Source of the DNA: Halosimplex halophilum
Lineage (GTDB): Archaea; Halobacteriota; Halobacteria; Halobacteriales; Haloarculaceae
Assembly (NCBI RefSeq): GCF_004698125.1
Contig: NZ_SRHV01000005.1
Location: 248,001 to 312,000, forward strand
DNA: 64,000 bases
Direction: 5' to 3'
Under the pieces are notes generated by a model. The model did not search any database. It had not been told where the DNA came from and worked only from the letters and a program-made list of their open reading frames with translations. Position 1 is the first letter of the stretch, and every line of letters starts with the position of its first letter. Positions 1 to 7,745 of this stretch are shown here, piece after piece. A program made the translations under genes and the position numbers.

Positions 1-825
1 GAGGAGGACACCTGCGACGTGGTCGAGGACGTGCTCGTCGACCTGTTCGGCGACCGGGAGGCCTACGAGCGCTGGCAGTCCGGCGGCGAGGTCTCCCCCG
101 CCGAGCGCGTCCGCCTCCAGGGCTACGACCCCTGCAACGTCACCCTGGAGAGCGAGTACTACGCCGAGGTCGAGGGGATGGACGAGGGGGAGTTCGAGCG
201 CACGAAGTACCTCCAGTGGCTCTGGCGCCAGTTCGACGCCACGCCGATGGCCGACAACGTCGAGTTCGCGCTGCGGTTCAGGCGGATGCTCGCCGACCAC
301 CTCTTCGCCGACGTGGGCGAGGACTGCCGCTTCTTCAAGGGGATCACCTTCACCTACGGCCACAACATCTCCGTCGGCGACAACGTCGTCGTCCACGACG
401 ACGTGCACCTCGACGACCGCGGCATGCTCACCATCGGCGACCGCGTGTCCATCTCCGACGACGCCCACGTCTACAGCCACGACCACGACATCGTCGACCA
501 GACCGCCGTCGACAACTACCACACCGTCATCGAGGACGACGCCCGGATCACCTACGACTCGATGGTCCGCGCGGGCGTCCGGATGGGGGAAAACTCCGTG
601 CTCGCCGCCAAGTCCATCGCCGGCAAGGACGTGCCAGCCCACCACATCGCCGCGGGCACGCCTGCCAAGAGCATCGCAGTCAAGGACGGCTGGGAGCCGG
701 TCGCCGAGGACCTCGAAGACGCGAACGTCGACCGCCGCGAGTCCCGGAAGATCGACTACGACCTCCCGGAGAACCTCGACGTCTTCGACGAGTTCGGCCG
801 CGACCGGCAGCCGCCGGGCGAGTAG
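1..825 (+). CDS. Hexapeptide-repeat acyltransferase, 5' end outside window
   Basis: The frame is already open at base 1, so the true start probably lies upstream; a GTG at 19 is the first possible internal start and gives 268 residues. The centre (about residues 105-220 from that GTG) alternates hydrophobic and Gly/Asp positions in the hexapeptide pattern of left-handed beta-helix acetyltransferases, including ITFTYGHNISVGDNVVVHDD and HHIAAGTPAKSIAVKDG near its end, as in the maltose/galactoside O-acetyltransferase family. The N-terminal 100 residues are helical and not diagnostic. The acceptor substrate cannot be told. The very acidic C-terminal tail is normal for a haloarchaeal cytoplasmic protein. 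The gene is followed convergently, 16 bp downstream, by the DUF4097 lipoprotein gene. Confidence 0.8.
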   Translation, partial: EEDTCDVVEDVLVDLFGDREAYERWQSGGEVSPAERVRLQGYDPCNVTLESEYYAEVEGMDEGEFERTKYLQWLWRQFDATPMADNVEFALRFRRMLADHLFADVGEDCRFFKGITFTYGHNISVGDNVVVHDDVHLDDRGMLTIGDRVSISDDAHVYSHDHDIVDQTAVDNYHTVIEDDARITYDSMVRAGVRMGENSVLAAKSIAGKDVPAHHIAAGTPAKSIAVKDGWEPVAEDLEDANVDRRESRKIDYDLPENLDVFDEFGRDRQPPGE

Positions 826-841
826 CGCCCGCCGGCCCCGT

Positions 842-1720
842 TCAGAGCCCGCGGAGCGTCACGTCGCCGTTGGTCGAACGGAGCGTGAGCGTGTGTTCCG
901 GCTCGCCCTCGCCGAGTCGCCCCTCGATGCGGCGCTCGCCCGAGCTATCGACGGTCGCCGGGACGCCGTCGATGTCGGCGTCGCCGTTGCTCGTCACCAG
1001 GCGCAGGGCCGCCGACAGGTCTTCGGGCACGGCCACGGCCACGTCGCCGTTGGTCGACCGACAGACCGCGTCCGCCGTCATCGCGTGGATCTCGATGTCG
1101 ATGTCACCGTTGGTCGTCTGGGCGCCGCCGACGCCGCCGCCGGTGGCTGACACGTCGCCGTTCGTCGAGCGGAGGTCGGCGCTTCCGTCGATACCCTCGA
1201 CGTCGACGTCGCCGTTCTCGGTCCGGAGCCGCCCCTCGCAGGGCAGGTCGGTCACCGACACGTCGCCGTTGTCCGTCGTCACCTCCAGGACCGTCAGGCC
1301 CGACGGGACCGCCAGGTCCAGGTCGACGGTGACCGCGGCGCCCTCGGGGATCCGCGGCGCGACGATCACGCGGTCGGCCTCGAAGCTCGCCTCGACGGTC
1401 ACGTCGTCGAGGGCGTCCTCGCCGGAGCTGGACTCCTTGCGAACGGTGCCCGAGAGGGTGTCCCCGTCGCCGGCCGAGAGCGTCACGTCGCCGCTTTCGT
1501 TCCTGACGACCAGTTTCCGGGCGTCCTCGGGGTCGAACGAGCGCTCGACCGTCTCGGAGTACGGCGACACCGAGAGCACGCACCCGGCGAGGCCGACGGC
1601 GCCGACGAGGCCGCCGCCCGCGCGGAGGAACGCGCGACGCGAGCGATCCCGTGATCCGCGGCGAGAGCGGTCGGACGACGGGTCGGCCGATCGGTCGGAG
1701 GGGGGGACTGGCGGGGACAT
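842..1720 (-). CDS. Tat-exported DUF4097-family lipoprotein
   Basis: The protein has 292 residues. The start at 1720 was chosen because it places a Tat signal at the N-terminus: SRRAFLRAG followed by a hydrophobic stretch and a lipobox LAGC, so export folded and lipid anchoring outside the membrane are likely. The mature part is built of repeated beta-hairpins with a recurring S/T-N-G-D-V turn (at least seven copies, for example ESGDVTL, DNGDVSV, ENGDVDV, STNGDVSA), the hallmark of the DUF4097 beta-helix or adhesin-like domain. Function in this family is unknown; surface scaffold or adhesin roles are suggested. The reading frame remains open well upstream, but that part is antisense to the zinc-ribbon genes. 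Confidence 0.85.
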   Translation of the reverse strand: MSPPVPPSDRSADPSSDRSRRGSRDRSRRAFLRAGGGLVGAVGLAGCVLSVSPYSETVERSFDPEDARKLVVRNESGDVTLSAGDGDTLSGTVRKESSSGEDALDDVTVEASFEADRVIVAPRIPEGAAVTVDLDLAVPSGLTVLEVTTDNGDVSVTDLPCEGRLRTENGDVDVEGIDGSADLRSTNGDVSATGGGVGGAQTTNGDIDIEIHAMTADAVCRSTNGDVAVAVPEDLSAALRLVTSNGDADIDGVPATVDSSGERRIEGRLGEGEPEHTLTLRSTNGDVTLRGL

Positions 1721-1915
1721 CTTCGTCCGGGGGCGACACGTCTGGCCGGCAAAAGCGTGGCGGTCACAGCGCCGATCTCCGCGTCTCGACGGTCGATGCG
1801 GTCGATCCGCGCCCGGCGTCGCTGCCCGGGAACGGGACGGCGAACACGGCGACGCGGAGGACCGCTTTCGCCTCCCGACCAAACAACCAAGTGTCGTGGC
1901 AACGTACCACACGGT

Positions 1916-2209
1916 ATGGAACCGTGGGGCTGGATCCTCGTCTACCTGGCCGGGTTCACCCTCTTCCAGCTGCTGCTGGTCCGGTACTTCTCGGAGGACC
2001 GGTCGCTCGGGGGCGTCTCGCTGGAGTCCAACGAGGCCTCGCCGCCCCAGTCGGGGGAACGGGGGCGGTCGGTCGGGGAGCGCGACGGCCGCTCCCGCGA
2101 GGCGGCCGACGAGGGGGCCGAGGGCGTCCGCTGTCACCAGTGCGGGACCGAGAACGCCGACGAACAGCCCTACACCTACTGCCGCGAGTGCCTGGCACAG
2201 CTCCGGTGA
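1916..2209 (+). CDS. Small membrane-anchored zinc-ribbon protein (copy 1)
   Basis: The product has 97 residues, with one N-terminal transmembrane helix (about residues 3-22, WGWILVYLAGFTLFQLLLV), a charged low-complexity linker and a C-terminal zinc ribbon with two knuckles, CHQCG and CREC. The ATG at 1916 starts exactly at the membrane helix. It is paralogous to the next gene: both share the order TM helix, FxRYF, linker, CxxCGxxNAD, CRxCLxxLR. Such haloarchaeal proteins have no known function; tethering of a protein or nucleic-acid-binding zinc ribbon to the membrane is an inference. Confidence 0.75.
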   Translation: MEPWGWILVYLAGFTLFQLLLVRYFSEDRSLGGVSLESNEASPPQSGERGRSVGERDGRSREAADEGAEGVRCHQCGTENADEQPYTYCRECLAQLR

Positions 2210-2278
2210 GGCGAATCCGTTATCAGGAACGATACCGGGGGCCGAACCCTCAAGGGACAGCCGCCGGAAGCCCCGCGC

Positions 2279-2563
2279 ATGGAGGGCTGGGCGTTCGCCG
2301 CCGTCGCGCTCGGGGTCGTGCTCGGCTTCGAGCTCGTCCTGTTCCGCTATTTCACCCCCGAACGGTCGGCAGCCGCGAGTCCCGACGACGCGAGCGAGCA
2401 GTCCGGGACACGCGGGGCCGGCGGGAGCGTGCGAGCGGGCGGGCACACCGCGGGGACCGGCCGCGACGAGGCGGGGAGCGTCGTCTGCGAGGCCTGCGGG
2501 ACGGCCAACGCGGACGCCCCGGCCGTCGTCTTCTGCCGGCAGTGCCTGGGCCGACTCCGCTGA
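2279..2563 (+). CDS. Small membrane-anchored zinc-ribbon protein (copy 2)
   Basis: The product has 94 residues and repeats the architecture of the gene 69 bp upstream: an N-terminal transmembrane helix (residues 4-24), RYF immediately after it, a Gly/Ala-rich linker, and a C-terminal zinc ribbon CEACGTANAD...CRQCLGRLR. The pair looks like a tandem duplication that has diverged in the linker while keeping the anchor and metal site. No catalytic motif is present and function is unknown. Confidence 0.75.
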   Translation: MEGWAFAAVALGVVLGFELVLFRYFTPERSAAASPDDASEQSGTRGAGGSVRAGGHTAGTGRDEAGSVVCEACGTANADAPAVVFCRQCLGRLR

Positions 2564-2710
2564 GCGGGCCGACTGTCCTGAGCCCGGCCGGTGTGCGTCC
2601 GGGTCGACCGCCTCGACACCCCGACAGGCCCGACGCCACCGCGGCCGTTCGCGACCCCGGCGGCGGTAACGCCGCCGCTCAGTTATCAGCCGTGAAAAGC
2701 GAGGGGCAAA

Positions 2711-2720
2711 GGTCTATAGC
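2711..2720 (+). promoter_or_regulatory. TATA-like element of KaiC-like gene
   Basis: GGTCTATAGC lies 21-30 bases before the ATG at 2741 in otherwise GC-rich DNA, the distance expected for a haloarchaeal promoter with a short or absent leader. Confidence 0.4.
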
Positions 2721-2740
2721 GGGGTCGTCGATCCGACAGT

Positions 2741-3427
2741 ATGCGCGTCTCAAGCGGCGTCCCTGGGTTCGACGAACTCGTCCAGGGCGGCCTCCTGAAA
2801 GACAGGCTCTACGTGGTGAGTGGTCCCCCGGGGAGCGGGAAGACGACCTTCTCCTCGCAGTTCATCACGCAGGGCGCCAAGGCGGGGGAGAACTGCCTCT
2901 ACGTGACGATGCACGAGACCAAAGAGGAGCTGATGCAGGACATGTCGGGCTACGACTTCGGCTTCGACCAAGTGATGGCCTCCGGGAAGGTCCAGTTCCT
3001 CAACCTCATGACCGACGGGGGCAAGCGGACAATCACCCAGTTCGGCACGGAGGGCGGGCTCACCAACCGCATCGTCGCCTTCCTCGAACAGCAGGACATC
3101 GACCGCGCGGTCATCGACTCGACGATGCTCCTGCAGCACTTCTTCAACGACGTGTCCGACGAGATCACGGGCTTTCTCTCCGCGCTGAAACAGACCGACA
3201 CGACCACCGTCCTGATCTCCGAGATGACCGACCCCTCGTCGTACGCCGACGAGCACTACCTCGCCCACGGCGTGATCTTCTTCCACAACTACCTCGAACA
3301 GGGCGGGATGACCCGCGGGGTCCAGGTGATCAAGATGCGCGGCACCGCCATCGACTGCGACATCCGCGCGATCGACTTCTCCGACAGGGGACTGCGGGTG
3401 CGGCCGGACAAGAAAGTCGAGGCCTGA
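2741..3427 (+). CDS. KaiC/RecA-superfamily ATPase (HTR-like)
   Basis: The protein has 228 residues and one RecA-type domain. It shows the KaiC-family opening (GVPGFDELVQGGL), Walker A GPPGSGKTT at residues 28-36, and a Walker B-like strand ending in AVIDSTMLL. It has a single ATPase domain rather than the two of cyanobacterial KaiC. Single-domain KaiC-like proteins are abundant in haloarchaea and are thought to act in signal transduction; their partners are mostly unknown. The next gene starts 3 bp after the stop, so the two are almost certainly co-transcribed and may form a complex. Confidence 0.85.
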   Translation: MRVSSGVPGFDELVQGGLLKDRLYVVSGPPGSGKTTFSSQFITQGAKAGENCLYVTMHETKEELMQDMSGYDFGFDQVMASGKVQFLNLMTDGGKRTITQFGTEGGLTNRIVAFLEQQDIDRAVIDSTMLLQHFFNDVSDEITGFLSALKQTDTTTVLISEMTDPSSYADEHYLAHGVIFFHNYLEQGGMTRGVQVIKMRGTAIDCDIRAIDFSDRGLRVRPDKKVEA

Positions 3428-3430
3428 CCC

Positions 3431-3841
3431 ATGGGACTGTACGAACAGAAGTACGGCACGTCGTGGGCGACGCTGGACCGTGACGAGGCGACCGAACGGG
3501 CCTACGCGCTCGGTGTCGCCGAGTCGCTCGGCGAGTACAACCGCGAGGAGTTCGAGGCCGTCCACGACGAGATGGACACCGCCTACACCAAGAGCATCGT
3601 CGAACTCGCGTTCCGCGAGGGGAAAAACGAGGGCCGCGAGGCCGCCCCCGCGGGCGACGCCGACGACGAGCAGGTGTGGGACGAACTCGTCGAGGGCGAG
3701 ACGGTCACCGTCGACGAGGACGAACTGCCGACCGGCGGCCGCGACGGGCTCCCCGAGGCCGTCGAGAAGTTCGAGGCCATCGAGAAGCCCGACCCCGAGG
3801 AGATCGACGCGACCGACCGCCCCGACTTCCTCGACAAGTAG
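3431..3841 (+). CDS. Uncharacterised acidic protein downstream of KaiC-like ATPase
   Basis: The product has 136 residues, is highly acidic and has no membrane segments or signal. The first 60 residues look helical (MGLYEQKYGTSWATL, then a region rich in Glu, Ala and Arg), followed by a flexible Glu/Asp/Pro-rich tail. I recognise no catalytic motif. Its start lies 3 bp after the KaiC-like gene, so co-expression and a role as that ATPase's partner are the only contextual clues. Confidence 0.7.
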   Translation: MGLYEQKYGTSWATLDRDEATERAYALGVAESLGEYNREEFEAVHDEMDTAYTKSIVELAFREGKNEGREAAPAGDADDEQVWDELVEGETVTVDEDELPTGGRDGLPEAVEKFEAIEKPDPEEIDATDRPDFLDK

Positions 3842-4001
3842 CCCGCCGAGCGGTCGGCGGGTTGGCCCCGGGGTGAGGATCGCCGCGGACCGGCCTCGGC
3901 GCGACCGCCGCGACGGGCCGGCTCCGAGGCGAGGGCCGCCGCGGGTCCGCCGGGTTTGCGTCGACCGCAACCGGCTTGGGGGTTCGGTGTGACTGACAGC
4001 T

Positions 4002-4814
4002 ATGGTCGCCGCGGATCTCCACGTCCACACAGACAACTCCGACGGAACCTTCCGTCTCCCAGAGGTCGCGCCCGCGGCGCGAGCGGCCGGGCTCGACGCC
4101 GTCGCAATCACCGACCACGACCGCGTCCACCCCGGCCTGGACGCGCCGGTCGTCGAGCGCGACGGCGTCGCACTGGTCCACGGGATCGAACTCCGCGTCG
4201 AGGCGAGCGACCAGCGGGTCGACGTACTGGGCTACGGGGTGCGACCGACCGACGCGCTGCTCGCCGAGATCGACCGGCTCCAGCGCGACCGCGTCGAGCG
4301 CGGCCGCGCCATCCTCGACTGTCTGGAGGACCGCCTGGGCGTCTCGCTCCCGGTCGACCCCGAACCCGGCCTCGGCCGGCCGGACATCGCCCGCGCCGTC
4401 GTCGCCAGCGACGCCGACTACGAGTCGGTCGGCGCCGTCTTCGACGACCTCATCGGCGAGGGCGAACCCTGCTACGTCGCCCGCGACGTCCCCTCCTTCG
4501 AGCGCGGCCGGGACCTCCTGGCGGAGGCCTGCGCCGTCGTCTCCCTCGCCCACCCGCTCCGGTATCCGGACCCGCAGGCGGCGCTGGAGCTTACGCCGCG
4601 GCTCGACGCCGTCGAGGTGGCCTACCCCTACGGCGCCCGCGGCCACACCGGCGCCAACGGGGAGCTGTCCGTCGACGACGTGGCCGCGGTCGCCGAGCGC
4701 CACGACCTGCTCGTCACCGGCGGGAGCGACGCCCACGAGCGCGACCTCGGCGAGACCGGCCTGTCGACCGAGCGATACCGGCTGTTCCGCGACGCGCTCG
4801 ACGCCGGGCTGTGA
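4002..4814 (+). CDS. PHP-domain phosphoesterase
   Basis: The protein has 270 residues and the metal-binding signatures of the PHP family: DLHVHTDNSDG (H7, H9, D14), ITDHD (38-40), GIELRVE, SLAHPLRYP and the terminal GGSDAHERD. The length and order match stand-alone PHP phosphoesterases related to the 3',5'-nucleoside bisphosphate phosphatase/RNase AM group (YciV) rather than DNA polymerase X or histidinol phosphatase. A trinuclear metal site hydrolysing phosphomonoesters in the cytoplasm is expected. The precise substrate is not determined by the sequence. Confidence 0.85.
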   Translation: MVAADLHVHTDNSDGTFRLPEVAPAARAAGLDAVAITDHDRVHPGLDAPVVERDGVALVHGIELRVEASDQRVDVLGYGVRPTDALLAEIDRLQRDRVERGRAILDCLEDRLGVSLPVDPEPGLGRPDIARAVVASDADYESVGAVFDDLIGEGEPCYVARDVPSFERGRDLLAEACAVVSLAHPLRYPDPQAALELTPRLDAVEVAYPYGARGHTGANGELSVDDVAAVAERHDLLVTGGSDAHERDLGETGLSTERYRLFRDALDAGL

Positions 4815-4932
4815 TCGACACGCGTCGGGGGCGATTCCTTCGAAGGTACGGCGCGCGAGCGGGGCGGAGGGCCGCGGTGGCCACAGTCGCCGCGGCCGCA
4901 GGGTTCAATGCCCCGCGGACCCAAGCGGGGGT

Positions 4933-5097
4933 ATGCAGTGTCACTACTGCGACCGCGAGGCCGAGATCGCGGTCGAGAAGGACGGCGTCAAGGTCGGGGT
5001 CTGCAAGACGCACTTCCGCGAGCAGATGGAGGAGATCGCGGACTCCGACTGGCTCGACGGTATCGAGGAGGACCTCGACATCGACCGCGCCGAGTGA
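4933..5097 (+). CDS. Small zinc-binding protein, 54 aa
   Basis: An ATG at 4933 opens a 54-residue frame: an N-terminal CHYC knuckle (C3, C6), a CKTHF motif (C24, H27) that completes a plausible Cys3His zinc site, then an acidic helical tail (WLDGIEEDLDIDRAE). It resembles the short conserved haloarchaeal proteins I know as DUF6757, although that label is from memory. Codon use matches its neighbours and the frame ends in TGA before a long GC-rich spacer. Function is unknown. Confidence 0.7.
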   Translation: MQCHYCDREAEIAVEKDGVKVGVCKTHFREQMEEIADSDWLDGIEEDLDIDRAE

Positions 5098-5316
5098 CCG
5101 CCGCCGACCCCCACTCGTCGCTCCCGTAGCCGCCCCGCCGTCGACCCGCCGGCCGCTCGCGCCCGCCCGCTCCGGTCCCCGCGTCCGCCCCGCCGGTTCG
5201 CTCGCCCGCCGGTCCGCCCCGCAGATCGACTCGCCGGTTCGTCGCCCGCGGACCCGTCCACCGGTTCGCCAGCCACCCCCGCGAGACTTTACTGACTCGC
5301 CGTCGTAGCCGCCGGT

Positions 5317-5784
5317 ATGAAGCGCATCGCTCGCGAGGCGGTCGACCGGCGGATGGGCCCCGCCGCCGACAAGCGCGCGCTCGGCGCCGCCCTCGACACG
5401 GAGGAACTGGCCGTCAACTACTACGAGCTCGCTCCCGGCGACAGCTTCGGGTTCGGCTACCACCGCCACCCCGAGCAGGAGGAGGTCTTCTACGTCCTCG
5501 AGGGGACGGCCACCTTCGAGACGGAGGACGGCGAGGTGGCCGTCTCGGCGGGCGAGGCGGTCCGGTTCGCCCCCGGCGAGTGGCAACTGGGCCGCAACGC
5601 CGGCGACGAGCGGTGCGTCGCGCTCGCGATGGGCGCCCCGAAGGACGACCGGCGGACCGAGATGCTCCGGGACTGCCCCGACTGCGGCGGCCGCACCGAA
5701 CAGACGGTCGAGATGGCCGACGACCGCGAGTCGCTCGTGACGCGCTGTACCGACTGCGGCACGGAGACCGGCCGGTTCGACTGA
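5317..5784 (+). CDS. Cupin-domain protein with C-terminal zinc ribbon
   Basis: The protein has 155 residues. The cupin barrel spans about residues 35-105, with motif 1 GYHRHPEQEEVFYVLEG supplying H49, H51 and E55 as likely metal ligands and motif 2 around VRFAPGEWQ; the usual motif-2 histidine is absent. Residues 118-150 form a zinc ribbon with CPDCGG (C120, C123) and CTDCG (C144, C147). The cupin plus zinc-ribbon fusion recurs in haloarchaea. Substrate and reaction are unknown, and a small-molecule sensor or binding role is as likely as catalysis. Confidence 0.8.
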   Translation: MKRIAREAVDRRMGPAADKRALGAALDTEELAVNYYELAPGDSFGFGYHRHPEQEEVFYVLEGTATFETEDGEVAVSAGEAVRFAPGEWQLGRNAGDERCVALAMGAPKDDRRTEMLRDCPDCGGRTEQTVEMADDRESLVTRCTDCGTETGRFD

Positions 5785-5794
5785 ACGGCCCCGC

Positions 5795-6319
5795 TCAGGC
5801 GACCCGCTCGACGGCGTTGTACAGCGCCAGCCCGGCCACCGCGGGCCCGAGCGTGACGACGAGGGCGAGCGTCAGCCAGGCGACGGTCGCGGCCAGCCCC
5901 TCCAGGAAGAGGACGTTATAGCGCCCGAACCCGCCGGGCGCGACGAAGAGAACGGCGCTCGCAACCATCGCAACCGGCCAGCCGAGCGTCGCGTACTCCA
6001 GCGCCTCGTCGGCGTCCAGCAGCGTCCACCGACCCAGTAGCTGCCGGCCGATCACCACCGGGAAGACCGCCAGCACCAGCGCCGCGCCGACGGCGACGCC
6101 GGCGAACGTCAGTCCCGCGCCGGGGTCGACGAACAGCGCCAGTCCGACCGCGCCGGCGGCGGCCAGCCCCACCGCCACTGCGACGACCGAGCCGAGGGCG
6201 TCTCCGAAGTAGTCGGTCCGCGTCGAGAGCGCCCACGTCCCGAGCGCGAGGACCGGCGAGGTCGCGACCAGTCCGAAGTAGACCACGAGCGCGACCGCCC
6301 CGACGAAGCCGTTTGCCAT
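5795..6319 (-). CDS. Multi-pass membrane protein, unknown function
   Basis: The 174-residue product from the ATG at 6319 (MANGFVGAVALV) has five or so hydrophobic segments and almost no charged residues outside loops. An in-frame ATG at 6346 would add nine polar residues and cannot be excluded. No transporter or enzyme motif is visible. It converges on the cupin gene with a 10-bp gap. Confidence 0.65.
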   Translation of the reverse strand: MANGFVGAVALVVYFGLVATSPVLALGTWALSTRTDYFGDALGSVVAVAVGLAAAGAVGLALFVDPGAGLTFAGVAVGAALVLAVFPVVIGRQLLGRWTLLDADEALEYATLGWPVAMVASAVLFVAPGGFGRYNVLFLEGLAATVAWLTLALVVTLGPAVAGLALYNAVERVA

Positions 6320-6416
6320 CGCCGAGTGGTTGGCGCGATTTCGCATAAGTCCCGGGGCCGTCTACCGGCGATTTCGGCCGGAACTCGCCCCGACGGCGTC
6401 GAACTGTCGCGTGGCG

Positions 6417-6441
6417 TCACTCGAAGGCCGGAATGCCGGTC
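6417..6441 (-). repeat. Copy of the 3' end of the acyl-CoA dehydrogenase gene
   Basis: These 25 bases repeat, with about four mismatches, bases 6476-6500, the last codons and stop of the adjacent acyl-CoA dehydrogenase gene. Read on the minus strand both end in TGI-x-AFE and a TGA stop (TGIPAFE here, TGISAFE in the gene). It may be a remnant of a lost tandem paralogue or a slippage duplication. Confidence 0.55.
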
Positions 6442-6475
6442 GCTGCCCGCCGTTCCACCGACTCGGACACGGGCG

Positions 6476-7642
6476 TCACTCGAAGGCCGAGATACCGGTG
6501 AGGTCCTCCCCGACGATCAGCGTGTGGATGTCGTGGGTGCCCTCGTAGGTGTAGACGGTCTCGACGTTCGCGAGGTGGCGCATCGGGGAGTAGTCGGTCG
6601 TGATGCCGTTGCCGCCGAGCATCTCGCGGGCGGTGCGGGCCACCTCGCGCCAGGCCGCGACGTTGTTGCGCTTGGCCATCGACACCTGCTGGGGGCGCAG
6701 CTCCCCCCGCTCCTTGAGGTCGGCGAGCCGGTGGGCCAGCAGCTGGGCGGTCGTGATGGCGGTGGCCATCTCCGCGAGCTTCTCCTGCTGGAGCTGGAAG
6801 CGGGCGATCGGGCCGCCGAACTGCTCGCGGTCGGCGGCGTACCCGCGGGCGGTCTCGAAACAGTCCCGCGCCGCCCCGACGGCGCCCCACGCGATGCCGA
6901 AGCGGGCCTGCGTGAGACACGACAGCGGCCCCTTCATCCCCGACACCTCGGGGAGGACGGCCTCGTCGGGGACGTAGCAGTCGTTCAGCCCGATCTCGCC
7001 CGTGACCGAGGCCCGCATCGAGAGCTTGCCGTCGATGTGGTTCGTGGTGATCCCCTCGCGGTCGGTCTCGACGAGGAACCCACGGACCGGGTTCCCCTCC
7101 GCGGAGCGGTCTTTCGCCCACACGAGCGCCACGTCGGCGATGGGCGCGTTCGTGATCCACGTCTTCGACCCGTTCAGGACGTATCCATCGTCGTCGGCGC
7201 GCTCGGCGCGCGTCTCCATCGCGTTCGGGTTCGACCCGTGGTCGGGCTCCGTCAGGCCGAAGCAGCCGACGGCGGACCCGTCGGCCAGGTCGGGCAGCCA
7301 CCGCTCGCGCTGGGCCGCCGAGCCGAAGGCGTGGATGGGGTACATCACCAGCGCCCCCTGGACCGACGCCATCGAGCGGACGCCCGAGTCGCCCGCTTCG
7401 AGCTCCTGCATCACGAGCCCGTAGGCCCGCTCGCCGAGGTTCGCCGTCGCCTCGTGGTCGAGGTTGGGGGCGTAGAAGCCAAGCTCGCCCATCTCCTCGA
7501 TCAGCTCCGTCGGGAACGTCCCCTCTTCGAAGTGCTCGCCGATGTCCGGCCGGACCCGCTCGTCGACGAACTCCCGCGCCGTGTCGCGGACGAGCCGCTC
7601 CTCCTCCGAGAGGTCGGCCTCCATATCCACGTAGTCGAGCAT
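6476..7642 (-). CDS. Acyl-CoA dehydrogenase, glutaryl-CoA dehydrogenase type
   Basis: The protein has 388 residues from the ATG at 7642 (MLDYVDMEADLS); the frame is open further upstream but this start matches the family. Signatures include GCFGLTEPDHGSNP, GYVLNGSKTWITNAP and the C-terminal VYTYEGTHDIHTLI, whose Glu (about residue 367) is the expected catalytic base. The pattern is closest to glutaryl-CoA dehydrogenases among the FAD-dependent acyl-CoA dehydrogenases: oxidation of an acyl-CoA with electrons passed to ETF, and in the glutaryl case decarboxylation to crotonyl-CoA. Substrate assignment is an inference from sequence resemblance. No beta-oxidation genes are adjacent. Confidence 0.85.
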   Translation of the reverse strand: MLDYVDMEADLSEEERLVRDTAREFVDERVRPDIGEHFEEGTFPTELIEEMGELGFYAPNLDHEATANLGERAYGLVMQELEAGDSGVRSMASVQGALVMYPIHAFGSAAQRERWLPDLADGSAVGCFGLTEPDHGSNPNAMETRAERADDDGYVLNGSKTWITNAPIADVALVWAKDRSAEGNPVRGFLVETDREGITTNHIDGKLSMRASVTGEIGLNDCYVPDEAVLPEVSGMKGPLSCLTQARFGIAWGAVGAARDCFETARGYAADREQFGGPIARFQLQQEKLAEMATAITTAQLLAHRLADLKERGELRPQQVSMAKRNNVAAWREVARTAREMLGGNGITTDYSPMRHLANVETVYTYEGTHDIHTLIVGEDLTGISAFE

Positions 7643-7745
7643 GGCTATCCTTGGCGGGCTGTCGTGAAAAACACTCGCGGCGACGCGCCGTCGGAACAGA
7701 CGGCGGACCACGCCCCTCAAGTTCGTCCGCCCCTACTCCCGAGTG

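Noticed and set aside
216-2669. Very long open frames opposite or across real genes (also at 6326-9955, 26446-29184, 3956-5308 and many more).
   Set aside because: High GC depletes stop codons in every frame. These translations are Arg/Pro/Ala-rich, lack motifs, and contradict the acidic composition of haloarchaeal proteins.
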